Below, one piece after another: positions 1-7,947 of a stretch of DNA of 20,527 bases. Positions within the stretch are counted from its first letter, which is position 1. Each line of letters opens with the position of its first letter. The DNA lies in the IMG/VR virus record IMGVR_UViG_3300042401_000641, positions 1 to 20,527 of that record; one strand, 5' to 3'. The position numbers and the translations under genes are program-made. Source of the DNA: a virus. The notes beneath the pieces are model-generated. The model had not been told where the DNA came from. It saw only the letters and a program-made list of their open reading frames with translations, and ran no database searches.

Positions 1-1
1 A

Positions 2-937
2 GATGGTGCAAAATCTGACCAACAAGTTGAACTTGATAACATAGAATTAAAATATAAAGAACAAATTGCACTTGCTAAAAAATATGGAAAAGATACAACG
101 CAATTAATTGAGGCACAAAAGAACGAGCAGAATTTAGTTAATACAAAGTACGCTCAAATTGAGGTAGATATTGAAAATGCTAAGCAAGAACAATTAGCTG
201 CATTAAAGGCTGAAGCTATAAGAAATGCCAAGATTCAAGAAGACGAATATCTATTAACGATAGAAAATTTAGCAGAAGAAAATTACCTGAATACATTATC
301 ATTACAAGATAGAGAAATACAATCTGTAAACGATAAATATTTTGTACTTGAGGAAGCAGCAAGAGGAAATGCAGAACAAGAAAAAATAATAGCTGAGGCA
401 AAAGCAAATGAATTAGTTGCTATTAATACTAAAACAGAAGTAGAGATAAGAAATAAAAAACTACAACTTGCCGCTTCTGCATTTGATGCACTTGGTGCTT
501 TAGCTGGTTCATTTAACGCAAAGAATGAATCAGATGCGAGGAAACAATTTAAGATACAAAAGGCATTTAATATGGCAAGTGCAATAACGAATACTGCATT
601 AGCGGTTTCAAGTGCATTAGCTTTATTGCCGGGTCAAGTTGTGTTTCCCGGACAAAGATTTGTTGAAGCGGGAATAGCGGGAGTTACTGGACTTGCAGCA
701 GTTGCGAATATTGCTAAAACTCAATTCAATAGTAGTGGCGGTGGAAGTATGGATTCCCCTACTGCACCAAGTGGAGGTGGTGGTGTTTCTGCACCTAACT
801 TTAACATCGTAGGCAACTCAGGAATTAACCAACTTGCAGAACTTGGTGGGCAACCAATTCAAGCGTATGTGGTAAGTGGTGAGGTTACTTCCGCTCAAGC
901 ATTAGATAGAAATCGAATACAAAACGCAACTTTTTAA
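2..937 (+). CDS. Tail tape measure protein, C-terminal part (5' end outside window)
   Basis: The frame is open from the window edge and encodes the last 311 residues of a larger protein. The first ~190 visible residues are rich in Glu, Lys, Gln and Ala and look like long coiled coil. They are followed by an Ala/Val-rich hydrophobic stretch (ITNTALAVSSALALLPGQ and onward), a Gly/Ser-rich linker, and the ending VVSGEVTSAQALDRNRIQN. That ending is one I recognise from tape measure proteins of Bacteroidota phages. Tape measures set tail length and may enter the host envelope with the DNA. An internal ATG at 572 could be mistaken for the start, but the same frame continues upstream with good coding character. 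The assignment rests on composition and the C-terminal motif, so another long coiled-coil virion protein is possible. Confidence 0.75.
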   Translation, partial: DGAKSDQQVELDNIELKYKEQIALAKKYGKDTTQLIEAQKNEQNLVNTKYAQIEVDIENAKQEQLAALKAEAIRNAKIQEDEYLLTIENLAEENYLNTLSLQDREIQSVNDKYFVLEEAARGNAEQEKIIAEAKANELVAINTKTEVEIRNKKLQLAASAFDALGALAGSFNAKNESDARKQFKIQKAFNMASAITNTALAVSSALALLPGQVVFPGQRFVEAGIAGVTGLAAVANIAKTQFNSSGGGSMDSPTAPSGGGGVSAPNFNIVGNSGINQLAELGGQPIQAYVVSGEVTSAQALDRNRIQNATF

Positions 938-948
938 CTTATATAATT

Positions 949-1542
949 ATGGAGCAAAGACAATTAGTAGAATTAATCATTGACGAGAAAAGCGAAACGG
1001 ACGAAGTATTTGCAATATCGGTTGTAAATAAACCGGCTATTGAATCGGATTTTATTGCATTATCGGAAGAGGTAATTGAATTGAAAGTAATTGATGAGGA
1101 AAAGAAAGTGCTTATGGGCGCTGCATTGATTCCAAACAAGAAGATACCACGCTTAGATAAGAACGACAAAGTATATGACATTTGGTTTTCGGAAGCTACA
1201 ATCGAAAAAGCAAGTCAATTGTTCCTAATGCGTAACTATCAAAACGAGGTTACAATGGAACATAACCACAAACTTAAAGATATGTCAGTTGTGGAATCGT
1301 GGATAATTGAAGATAGCGAAATGGATAAATCTAAATTGTACGGATTTTCATTTCCTAAAGGTACTTGGATGGTAGCTATGAAAGTAGACAACGAGGATGT
1401 TTGGAATGATGTGAAAGCGGGTAAGATTAAAGGCTATTCCATTGAAGGTAGATTTTCCGATAGTATGGATTTGAAAGCAATAGAAGAAGAAAACGAGTTA
1501 ATAGAAAAAATTAAACAAATCTTAAACAATGGCAAAAAATAA
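949..1542 (+). CDS. XkdF-like phage serine protease (prohead protease)
   Basis: The 197-residue product resembles the XkdF family (Peptidase_S78_2) of putative phage serine proteases. Visible hallmarks are TMEHNHK with His105, then VVESWIIEDSEMDKSKLYGF, PKGTWMVAMKV, and GYSIEGRF with Ser164. His105 and Ser164 are the likely catalytic pair. By family analogy it matures the procapsid by cutting scaffold and capsid precursors. Its position just upstream of the scaffold-like and capsid genes supports this. The start is 11 nt after the tape measure stop, and the 3' end overlaps the next gene by 14 nt. The acidic, Lys-rich C-terminal tail (residues ~175-197) could bind scaffold, but that is a guess. 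Confidence 0.85.
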   Translation: MEQRQLVELIIDEKSETDEVFAISVVNKPAIESDFIALSEEVIELKVIDEEKKVLMGAALIPNKKIPRLDKNDKVYDIWFSEATIEKASQLFLMRNYQNEVTMEHNHKLKDMSVVESWIIEDSEMDKSKLYGFSFPKGTWMVAMKVDNEDVWNDVKAGKIKGYSIEGRFSDSMDLKAIEEENELIEKIKQILNNGKK

Positions 1543-1720
1543 GACTTTAAGCAAGACAAGCCCAAAAGGTGGCAAGCGTGGTTGTCTATGCGACAACGGA
1601 ACATACGATTCTAAATGTTGCGATGGAACATTACAAGCGCAAGGAATTGGAAGCGGTATTTCTGCAACGATAAACAACGTTGAAAGAACAAGCACAACAA
1701 GGGTTATAGTTAGTAATTAA
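1529..1720 (+). CDS. Small Cys-rich hypothetical protein
   Basis: This 63-residue protein has a basic N-terminus (MAKNKTLSKTSPKGGKRG), a Cys cluster (CLCDNGTYDSKCCDG) and a Gly/Ser/Thr-rich tail ending in RVIVSN. The four Cys in CxC...CC order could bind a metal or form disulfides. It overlaps the protease gene by 14 nt, so the two are probably translationally coupled, and it lies before the scaffold-like gene. I recall similar short Cys proteins in head clusters of Bacteroidota phages but know no function. A virion or assembly role is inferred only from position. Interestingly, the tail-tube-like product at 3382-3957 ends with a similar VVVSN tail. Confidence 0.7.
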   Translation: MAKNKTLSKTSPKGGKRGCLCDNGTYDSKCCDGTLQAQGIGSGISATINNVERTSTTRVIVSN

Positions 1721-1763
1721 GATAAATTCTAAAACAAAATATAAACAATTTAATTATACTATT

Positions 1764-2330
1764 ATGAACATAATCAATCAAATTAAAACACTCCTTAATA
1801 TGGAAGTAAAATTAGAGCAAATGAAGCTTGCTGATGGAATGACAGTTTTAGAGGCTGATTCATTCGCACCTGAAATGGAAGTTTTCGTAGTTACTGAAGA
1901 CGAACAAAAGATTCCCGTACCAGTTGGAGAGTACGAAATGGAAGACGGACGTATCTTGGTTGTAATGACTGAGGGACTTATTTCTGAAATTAAGGAAATG
2001 GTAGAAGAAGTTGAAGCACCTGAAGCTGAAGTTGAAGTGGAAGTAATTGCTGAAGTTGAAGCACCATCTGTTTCTGCAACACCAAAAAAGACTATTGAAT
2101 CTGTAACTAAAGAATCTTTCTTTTCGGAAATTGAAGCGTTAAGAGCAGAGATTACAGAATTAAAAGCATTAGTAGAAAAATCCAAAGTTGAAGAAGTCAT
2201 TGAACTTGCTGAAGCTCCTAAACCAATCTCGTTTAATCCTGAAAACACTACACCGGTAGAGGTAACGAGATATGCAAATGGACGCTCACGTTCTGTAATG
2301 GATTCGATATACGAAAAATTAAATAAATAA
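1764..2330 (+). CDS. Probable capsid scaffolding protein
   Basis: The 188-residue product has an N-terminal part (LADGMTVLEADSFAPEMEVF, then PVGEYEMEDGRILVV) that looks like a small beta-rich domain. A very acidic Glu/Val/Ala-rich stretch follows (about residues 75-110). A predicted coiled coil comes next (FFSEIEALRAEITELKALVEK), and the C-terminus is basic. Acidic linker, coiled coil and basic C-terminus, directly upstream of the major capsid gene and downstream of the protease gene, are typical of phage scaffolds. This suggests it guides capsid assembly and is then removed by the XkdF-like protease. No sequence motif proves this; a minor capsid protein is the alternative. Confidence 0.65.
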   Translation: MNIINQIKTLLNMEVKLEQMKLADGMTVLEADSFAPEMEVFVVTEDEQKIPVPVGEYEMEDGRILVVMTEGLISEIKEMVEEVEAPEAEVEVEVIAEVEAPSVSATPKKTIESVTKESFFSEIEALRAEITELKALVEKSKVEEVIELAEAPKPISFNPENTTPVEVTRYANGRSRSVMDSIYEKLNK

Positions 2331-2358
2331 TATAAATAATAAACTAAAAAATTAAATT

Positions 2359-3315
2359 ATGCCAACTACAGTAAATGTAAGTACCAGTTATGCTGGTGAG
2401 TTTGCCGGTAAATATATCGCTGCTGCTCTATTATCCGCTCCAACTTTAGACAAGAATGGAGTAACAATTATTCCTAACGTAAAATACAAGCAAGTTGTTA
2501 AGAAAGTAACATCTGATGCTAACTTAATTAAAGATGCAAGTTGTGATTTTACACCAACTGGAACAGTATCTTTAACAGAAAGAATTTTGCAACCAAAAGA
2601 ATTGCAAGTTAACCTTAACCTTTGTAAGACTTCATTTGAGTCAGATTGGAATGCTATCGAAATGGGTTATTCCGCATTCGATGTTCTACCAAAAACATTT
2701 GCTGATTTCTTAATTGCACACGTTTCTGAAAAAGTTGCTGCTGCTACTGAAACTTCAATTTGGACGGGTGTGGGTGCTACTTCAGGACAATTTGCAGGAT
2801 TCGGTTCAATCGTTTCTACAGATGCTTTGTTACCGGCTGCTCAAGAAGTTGCGGGAACAACAGTTACTGCTGCTAACGTAATCACTGAATTAGGTAAAAT
2901 CGTTGATGCGATTCCACAAACAGTTTACGGAAAAGAAGATTTGAAAATCTATGTTGCTCCAAACATCGCTCGTGCTTACATTCGTGCACTGGGTGGATTC
3001 GGAACATCAGGTTTAGGTGGAAACGGAACAGATTCAAAAGGAACACAATGGTATACTAACGGAGAATTAATGTTCGACGGAGTTGCATTGTTTGTTGTTA
3101 ATGGTCTTGCTGCTAATACTGCTATTTGCGCTCAAACTGCTAACTTGTATTTCGGTACTGGTTTGATGAGTGACTTGACAGAAGTTCAGGTAATTGACAC
3201 ATCGGCTACACTTGGAGACAAGAACGTAAGAGTAATCATGCGTTACCAAGCGGGTGTACAAATTGGAGCAATTGAAGACGTAGTAACTTATGGAATTCCT
3301 AACGCTGCAAACTAA
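2359..3315 (+). CDS. Major capsid protein
   Basis: The 318-residue product is called the major capsid protein from its size, position and content. It sits after protease and scaffold-like genes and before a strong terminator. Its length is normal for an HK97-fold capsid protein. The sequence is rich in Ala, Thr, Val and Gly, with features common in such proteins: a stretch like LQVNLNLCKTSFESDW followed by a helix-rich region, an E-loop/A-domain-like middle (GKEDLKIYVAPNIARAY), and a C-terminal beta-rich segment (VRVIMRYQAGVQIGAIEDV). Codon use is regular, with many GCT and GTT codons, as expected of a highly expressed gene. The start is the ATG after an A-rich leader (aaattaaattATG). I did not see an obvious protease cleavage site. 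Confidence 0.8.
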   Translation: MPTTVNVSTSYAGEFAGKYIAAALLSAPTLDKNGVTIIPNVKYKQVVKKVTSDANLIKDASCDFTPTGTVSLTERILQPKELQVNLNLCKTSFESDWNAIEMGYSAFDVLPKTFADFLIAHVSEKVAAATETSIWTGVGATSGQFAGFGSIVSTDALLPAAQEVAGTTVTAANVITELGKIVDAIPQTVYGKEDLKIYVAPNIARAYIRALGGFGTSGLGGNGTDSKGTQWYTNGELMFDGVALFVVNGLAANTAICAQTANLYFGTGLMSDLTEVQVIDTSATLGDKNVRVIMRYQAGVQIGAIEDVVTYGIPNAAN

Positions 3316-3335
3316 TTAACTAATTTATAAACTTT

Positions 3336-3368
3336 AAGGGGGATTGGAGTAGTCCTTTCCCCTTTTTT
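3336..3368 (+). terminator. Rho-independent terminator after the capsid gene
   Basis: AAGGGG at 3336-3341 pairs with CCCCTT at 3359-3364. An inner GGA/TCC pairing lies within, and a run of six T follows at 3363-3368. It lies 20 nt after the capsid stop and 13 nt before the next ATG, so it can limit read-through and raise the dose of capsid mRNA over downstream genes. Confidence 0.85.
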
Positions 3369-3381
3369 AATACTTAAAAAT

Positions 3382-3957
3382 ATGGCATGTGATGTTACAA
3401 TGGGAAGACTTGAATCGTGTAAAGATTCTATTTCAGGACTTCTAAATATATATTTTGCTAACTATGGCGACTTAGCTTCTGAGAACGCCGTTTATGGTGC
3501 TGCTGAATTTTCCGACCAAATTGCTACTTGGGACCCTAATGGTGCTTTAGCGTTGAGTTTGTACAAATACGAATTAAAAGGTGCAAACGGATTCGAACAA
3601 ACAATCCAAACTTCAAGAGACAACGGAACGACTTTTTACGAGCAAGTTTTGACTGTTCAATTGAAGACACAAAATGCTGCTACAACTAAACAAGTTAAAT
3701 TGCTTGCTGCGGGTAGACCAAGAATAATCGTTGAAACAAGAAACCACCAATTCTTTATGGTAGGTTTAGAACAAGGAGCTGATGTTACTGCGGGAACTAT
3801 TTCAAGTGGTCAAAATATGGGTGATTTTAACGGATATAGTTTGACCTTCAGCGCAATGGAGCGTTTACCGGCTAACTTTATCAATTGTGCAACTCAAACG
3901 CAATTGTGTACAGTATTTACAAATGGTGCATTGCCAGCAGTTGTTGTTAGTAATTAA
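3382..3957 (+). CDS. Probable major tail (tube) protein
   Basis: The 191-residue product resembles a virion protein that I have seen conserved after the capsid gene in Bacteroidota phages. Visible stretches are SGLLNIYFANYGDL, LYKYELKGANGFEQTIQTSR, then NGTTFYEQVLTVQLK, a VETRNHQFFMVGLEQGADV segment, and FNGYSLTFSAMERLPANF. The alternating beta-type pattern and Gly/Thr content fit a tail tube subunit that polymerises around the tape measure. A head decoration or other structural protein is not excluded. The gene stands alone between two rho-independent terminators (3336-3368 and 3983-4010), which suggests a separately measured, abundant product. Four Cys occur near the ends (C3, C13 and two in INCATQTQLC). 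Confidence 0.65.
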   Translation: MACDVTMGRLESCKDSISGLLNIYFANYGDLASENAVYGAAEFSDQIATWDPNGALALSLYKYELKGANGFEQTIQTSRDNGTTFYEQVLTVQLKTQNAATTKQVKLLAAGRPRIIVETRNHQFFMVGLEQGADVTAGTISSGQNMGDFNGYSLTFSAMERLPANFINCATQTQLCTVFTNGALPAVVVSN

Positions 3958-3982
3958 CATTTAAAAATACATTTCTCTAATT

Positions 3983-4010
3983 AAGGCTACTCGTTTGGGT
4001 AGCCTTTTTT
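3983..4010 (+). terminator. Rho-independent terminator after the tail tube gene
   Basis: AAGGCTAC at 3983-3990 pairs perfectly with GTAGCCTT at 3999-4006 across an 8-nt loop, and a T run extends to 4010. This is an 8-bp GC-containing stem and a textbook terminator. Confidence 0.92.
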
Positions 4011-4052
4011 GATTTACAAAACAAAATAACCAAAAGTTAATTATGTATATAT

Positions 4053-4388
4053 ATGGTAATATTAACAACCAACAATGTAACAAATCAAACGTTGCGCTTC
4101 ATTCCAAGAGGCAACACGTTCAATAGCGTTAAAATAACGGATGAGCAAACGAATGTTACTACTATAATTAACGCATATACTTTTGAAGCGGGAGACTATT
4201 GGAGTAGTTTAACGGCTATATTCAACCTGAAAGAAAACCATTTCTACACAATTGAAATAAAGAATAACACAACAATAATTTTTAGAGATAAGATTTTTTG
4301 TACCGACCAAAGTACATCAAGTTTTTCTGTAAATAATGCACAATATACAAGCAACAATACAACAAATACATTCATAGTTTATGAGTAA
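4053..4388 (+). CDS. Hypothetical protein upstream of portal
   Basis: The 111-residue product is not recognised with confidence. It has a beta-rich, Asn/Thr-rich sequence with strands such as TLRFIPRG, TTIINAYTFEAGDYW, HFYTIEIKNNTTIIFRDKIFC and NTFIVYE, reading like a single small beta-sandwich. It overlaps the portal start by 8 nt, so both are probably translated together. It lies in the head-tail gene cluster, so a neck or accessory virion role is plausible, but nothing in the sequence shows it. The start is taken as the ATG in tatatATGgtaatatt. Another ATG at 4043 is in a different frame that soon stops. Confidence 0.65.
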   Translation: MVILTTNNVTNQTLRFIPRGNTFNSVKITDEQTNVTTIINAYTFEAGDYWSSLTAIFNLKENHFYTIEIKNNTTIIFRDKIFCTDQSTSSFSVNNAQYTSNNTTNTFIVYE

Positions 4389-6222
4389 TGTTCACATATT
4401 AAATTTAGCGGCTTATTCTACACCTACTATTCAAGAATCTAAGCGAGATGCGTGGGTTGAATACGGGGAAGATAACAATTATTATCAATTTTTGATAGAT
4501 AGATACACGAATAGCACAACGAATAACGCAATAATAAACAACATTTCACGCTTAATATACGGGCGTGGTTTAAGTGCGTTAGACGCATCGAGAAAGCCAA
4601 ACGAATATGCGCAAATGATGTCGCTATTCAATAAGGATTGTGTGCGTAAAATCTGTATGGATAGAAAAATGCTTGGACAATTTGCTATTCAAGTGCATTA
4701 TAATAAAGACCATAGTAAAATATTAAAGGCTTACCACATTCCAACGAACTTAATTCGTGCAGAAAAGTGTAATGAAGACGGAAATATTGAAGGATATTAC
4801 TATTCGGACGATTGGACTGACGTAAAGAAATTCAAACCACAACGATACTCAGCATTTGGAACGTCAAAAGATGAGGTTGAAATATTATTTTCTAAACCTT
4901 ATGCGGTTGGGATGAAATATTATAGCTATCCTGACTATCAAGGTAGTTTGCCTTATTCAATGTTGGAAGAGGAAATTGCGGATTATTTGATTAACGATGT
5001 AAAGAATGCTTTTAGCGGGCGAATCGTAGTTAATTTTAACAATGGCGTACCAACCGAAGAGCAACAAGAACAAATTAGTTCTAAGGTAATAAACAAACTT
5101 ACGGGAGCAAATGGAAACCCGGTAATCGTTGCTTTTAATCGTAACGCAGAAAGTAAAACTACAATAGATTCTATTCCGTTAGACAATGCTCCTGAACATT
5201 TTACCTATCTGAGCGAAGAGGCAATGCGTAAAATAATGCTTGGACATAACGTAACTTCTCCGCTTATTTTTGGTGTGGCAAGTTCAAATGGATTCGGTTC
5301 TAATGCGGACGAATTACGCAATTCAATTATCTTGTTTACAAATATGGTTGTTACGCCAATGCAAAACGAGATATTGGAAGCATTCGATTCTATATTGGCA
5401 TACAACGGAATCAATTTAAACTTACAATTTGAAGACTTAAATCCATTAGATTCGGAAGGTGATTTAACGAATAACGAGGGCAGCAAAGTAATTGAAGGTA
5501 TTAATTCACTTTCTCCATTGGTTGCCAATAAAGTACTTGAATCAATGACACCAAACGAAATTCGTGCGCTGGTTGGATTAGCACCGGAGCAAGGCGGAAG
5601 CGATTTACCTGATGAGGCTGCGTTTGGATTGAGTGCTATTGACCCTACAAGTTTTGCAAGTGATTTAGACTTGGAGGAATGGGAATTAATAGATAGCAGA
5701 ATGGTTGATTATGATTCAGAGGAAGAAAACGATAAATTAATTCACAAAGCAAATAATCCAAGTTTACTAACTAAAGTAATTCATTTGGCATCTACCGGAG
5801 TTGCATATCCTAAAAGAGATTCCGAACAAGACACAAAGCTATTTAGAACTCGTTACAGATACTCAGGCGGTGGAGCGGGTGAAAGAGTATTTTGTCAAAA
5901 AATGATGGCTGCAAACAAGCTATATCGTAAAGAAGATATTATTAAAATGGGTGAAATAAATGTTAATCCTGGATTCGGAATGAAGCCAACACCTAATGAG
6001 CCTTATTCAATTTGGTTATGGAAAGGCGGAGGTTTACTATCCGAAGCATATCCTAACGGAACTTGTAAGCATTTTTGGACTCGTGAAACATATAGAAGAA
6101 AAGGAACGGATATTACATCGCCATTAGCTAAAAAAGTTACACCGGCAGAAGCAAGAAAAGCCGGAGAAATATTACCAACAAATGACGCAAGAGTTTATCA
6201 AGCGCCTCACGATATGAAATAA
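4381..6222 (+). CDS. Portal protein with C-terminal extension
   Basis: The 613-residue product looks like a phage portal protein. Residues ~1-400 hold the usual sequence: an N-terminal segment (ESKRDAWVEYGEDNNYYQFL), a YHIPTNLIRAEK part, an SKPYAVGMKYYSYPDYQGSL part and the ending region PLIFGVASSNGFGSNADEL with FTNMVVTPMQNEILEAFD. Portals form the dodecameric vertex through which DNA enters and leaves. Residues ~470-600 are extra compared with a minimal portal: RTRYRYSG, ERVFCQKMMAANKLY, NPGFGMKP, YSIWLWKGG, then CKHFWTRETYRRKG. These contain Cys505, Cys562 and His564. This spacing of R..FC, W..GG and C.HFW recalls MuF-type minor head domains, but I infer that only weakly. The gene overlaps the upstream gene by 8 nt and precedes the connector gene by 3 nt. 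Confidence 0.85.
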   Translation: MSNVHILNLAAYSTPTIQESKRDAWVEYGEDNNYYQFLIDRYTNSTTNNAIINNISRLIYGRGLSALDASRKPNEYAQMMSLFNKDCVRKICMDRKMLGQFAIQVHYNKDHSKILKAYHIPTNLIRAEKCNEDGNIEGYYYSDDWTDVKKFKPQRYSAFGTSKDEVEILFSKPYAVGMKYYSYPDYQGSLPYSMLEEEIADYLINDVKNAFSGRIVVNFNNGVPTEEQQEQISSKVINKLTGANGNPVIVAFNRNAESKTTIDSIPLDNAPEHFTYLSEEAMRKIMLGHNVTSPLIFGVASSNGFGSNADELRNSIILFTNMVVTPMQNEILEAFDSILAYNGINLNLQFEDLNPLDSEGDLTNNEGSKVIEGINSLSPLVANKVLESMTPNEIRALVGLAPEQGGSDLPDEAAFGLSAIDPTSFASDLDLEEWELIDSRMVDYDSEEENDKLIHKANNPSLLTKVIHLASTGVAYPKRDSEQDTKLFRTRYRYSGGGAGERVFCQKMMAANKLYRKEDIIKMGEINVNPGFGMKPTPNEPYSIWLWKGGGLLSEAYPNGTCKHFWTRETYRRKGTDITSPLAKKVTPAEARKAGEILPTNDARVYQAPHDMK

Positions 6223-6225
6223 GAT

Positions 6226-6726
6226 ATGGCAGAAGCATTATTAATTACACGAGACGATATCGTTAAATTCACTGCAATGAATGGCAACGTAGATACTGAT
6301 AAATTTATTCAGTTCGTAAAGATTGCTCAAGATATCCATATGCAGAATTATATGGGTACAAAATTACTTAACAAAATTAAAGCGGATATTATTGCTAATA
6401 CTTTGTCGGGTAACTATCTATCTTTAACAGTTAACTACTTAAAACCAATGTTAATCCATTGGGCAATGGTTGAATATATGCCATTTGCAGCGTATACAAT
6501 TGCTAATAAAGGAGTTTACAAACATAGCAGCGAAAATAGCGTTAACGTAGAAAAGAATGAGGTAGATTTTCTTATCGAAAAGGAACGAAGTATAGCGCAA
6601 AATTATACGGAAAGATTCATTGACTATATGAACTTTAACAATAGTTTGTTTCCTGAATACTACACAAACGTAAATAACGAGATTTCACCCGATTCAATGA
6701 ATAATTACACCGGTTGGTATATATAA
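6226..6726 (+). CDS. DUF6712-like head-tail connector protein
   Basis: The 166-residue product begins ALLITRDDIVKFTAMNGNVD and contains IQFVKIAQDIHMQNYMGTKL, YLKPMLIHWAMVEYMPFAAY and a long acidic helix (VDFLIEKERSIAQNYTERF). I recognise this as the DUF6712 type, found next to portal genes in Bacteroidota phages. The all-helical plan, with a short Tyr-rich C-terminal tail ending NNYTGWYI, resembles adaptor or head-completion proteins (gp6/gp15 type) that dock onto the portal. The gene starts 3 nt after the portal stop, which supports that role. Direct evidence for a function is lacking, and the family itself is only known by a domain number. Confidence 0.75.
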   Translation: MAEALLITRDDIVKFTAMNGNVDTDKFIQFVKIAQDIHMQNYMGTKLLNKIKADIIANTLSGNYLSLTVNYLKPMLIHWAMVEYMPFAAYTIANKGVYKHSSENSVNVEKNEVDFLIEKERSIAQNYTERFIDYMNFNNSLFPEYYTNVNNEISPDSMNNYTGWYI

Positions 6727-6737
6727 TAAAATAAGAT

Positions 6738-7631
6738 ATGGCAAACACAATAGGATGGGGACAAGCAGCGGTAAATAATACCATTGATTGGGGTAAAGGC
6801 AAAACAAATAATACGATAGGATGGGGCACAATTTATAGTTCGTCACCTTATGGGGATACGGATTTAATCGGAACACCTGCGGGAGATGCAGATGCAAACG
6901 CATTTATAGCAGCCGCTGCGATTACCAATCCTACACAAAAGAGTGCAATAGAAACACTTGTTGTTGACTTAAAAGGCTACGGAATATGGAGCAAAATGAA
7001 AGCAATCTATCCAATGGTAGGTGGAAGCAGTTCTGCTCATAAATTTAATCTTAAGGACCCGCGCGATTTAGATGCCGCGTATAGACTTACTTTTAGTGGT
7101 GGATGGGTACATTCTGCAAATGGAATTCAAGGAAATAAAACTAATACTTTTGCAAATACGTTTTTGAATTACACAACTTTGAATTCAGGTCATCAGTCAC
7201 TTTACTCTAGAAGTAATTTTATCGAAACATCACCTACTTATGACATGGGTGCATACGCAGGAGGAAGTAATTGGCAAATGTTATCGCTTTATTCAAATGC
7301 AAATCTATTTATTGGAGGTTTCAATTCAGATAGTCAGCCAAGAGCAGCGATGCTAGATTCAAGTGGTTTGTTTGTAAATAACAGAACTGCTGCCGCTGCT
7401 GCTAATCTATGGAGAAATGGAAGTAAATTAATTCAATCCACACAATCGGTTGGTTCAATTCCAAATTTTACAAATTATATTGGAGCTGTAAATTCTTCAG
7501 TAGGTCCTACGCAATATGCATCAAAAAACTATGCATTCTCTTCAATAGGAGATGGCTTAACAGATACAGAAGCAGCTAACTATTATACTGCCGTACAAAC
7601 TTTCCAAACAACTTTAGGACGTCAAGTTTAA
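6738..7631 (+). CDS. Virion surface or tail fibre-like protein with N-terminal WG repeats
   Basis: The 297-residue product starts with three short repeats of the form NTI-x-WG (NTIGWGQ, NTIDWGK, NTIGWGT), then a segment found in many Bacteroidota phage structural proteins (SAIETLVVDLKGYGIWSKMKA, then IYPMVGGSSSAHKFNLKDPRD). The rest is Gly/Ser/Asn-rich and beta-type, like a lectin or fibre head, and ends FQTTLGRQV. It probably sits on the particle surface, as part of a fibre or baseplate-associated adhesin. The repeats could anchor it to the particle. It lies between the connector gene and a second fibre gene. No enzymatic motif is visible. Confidence 0.65.
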   Translation: MANTIGWGQAAVNNTIDWGKGKTNNTIGWGTIYSSSPYGDTDLIGTPAGDADANAFIAAAAITNPTQKSAIETLVVDLKGYGIWSKMKAIYPMVGGSSSAHKFNLKDPRDLDAAYRLTFSGGWVHSANGIQGNKTNTFANTFLNYTTLNSGHQSLYSRSNFIETSPTYDMGAYAGGSNWQMLSLYSNANLFIGGFNSDSQPRAAMLDSSGLFVNNRTAAAAANLWRNGSKLIQSTQSVGSIPNFTNYIGAVNSSVGPTQYASKNYAFSSIGDGLTDTEAANYYTAVQTFQTTLGRQV

Positions 7632-7635
7632 CGAT

Positions 7636-7884
7636 ATGAAAATAACAGATTTAACAACAGAAGAAAAGGCTATCTATGTAGGTCTTTTGACAATAGAGCA
7701 AAAAGACTTATTAGTAGGTCAATTGTTTGACGAGGATAGCTACTTTAATCCTATTCAAGACGACAACGATAATTGGATTATTTCAATTGAAGAAATCGAG
7801 CAGAATCAAAATCCAACTTTTGGATGGTTGCAAGATTTGGAAATGATAATTTTTGTACCTAAAGTAAATCCTTTACCATTTTGA
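7636..7884 (+). CDS. Small conserved phage protein of unknown function
   Basis: The 82-residue acidic product reads MKITDLTTEEKAIYVGLLTIEQKDL and then GQLFDEDSYFNPIQDDNDN, with a Trp-rich segment (NWIISIEEIEQ, GWLQDLEMI). Proteins of this plan are frequent beside fibre genes of Bacteroidota phages, but no function is known to me. It starts 4 nt after the stop of the WG-repeat protein gene and is probably translated with it. A fibre chaperone or attachment factor would be a guess from position. Confidence 0.7.
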   Translation: MKITDLTTEEKAIYVGLLTIEQKDLLVGQLFDEDSYFNPIQDDNDNWIISIEEIEQNQNPTFGWLQDLEMIIFVPKVNPLPF

Positions 7885-7947
7885 AATTAACAAAACCGAA
7901 AATCAAAGACATTCAAAAGTTGAAAGTCTACCTTAAAAAAATAGACA

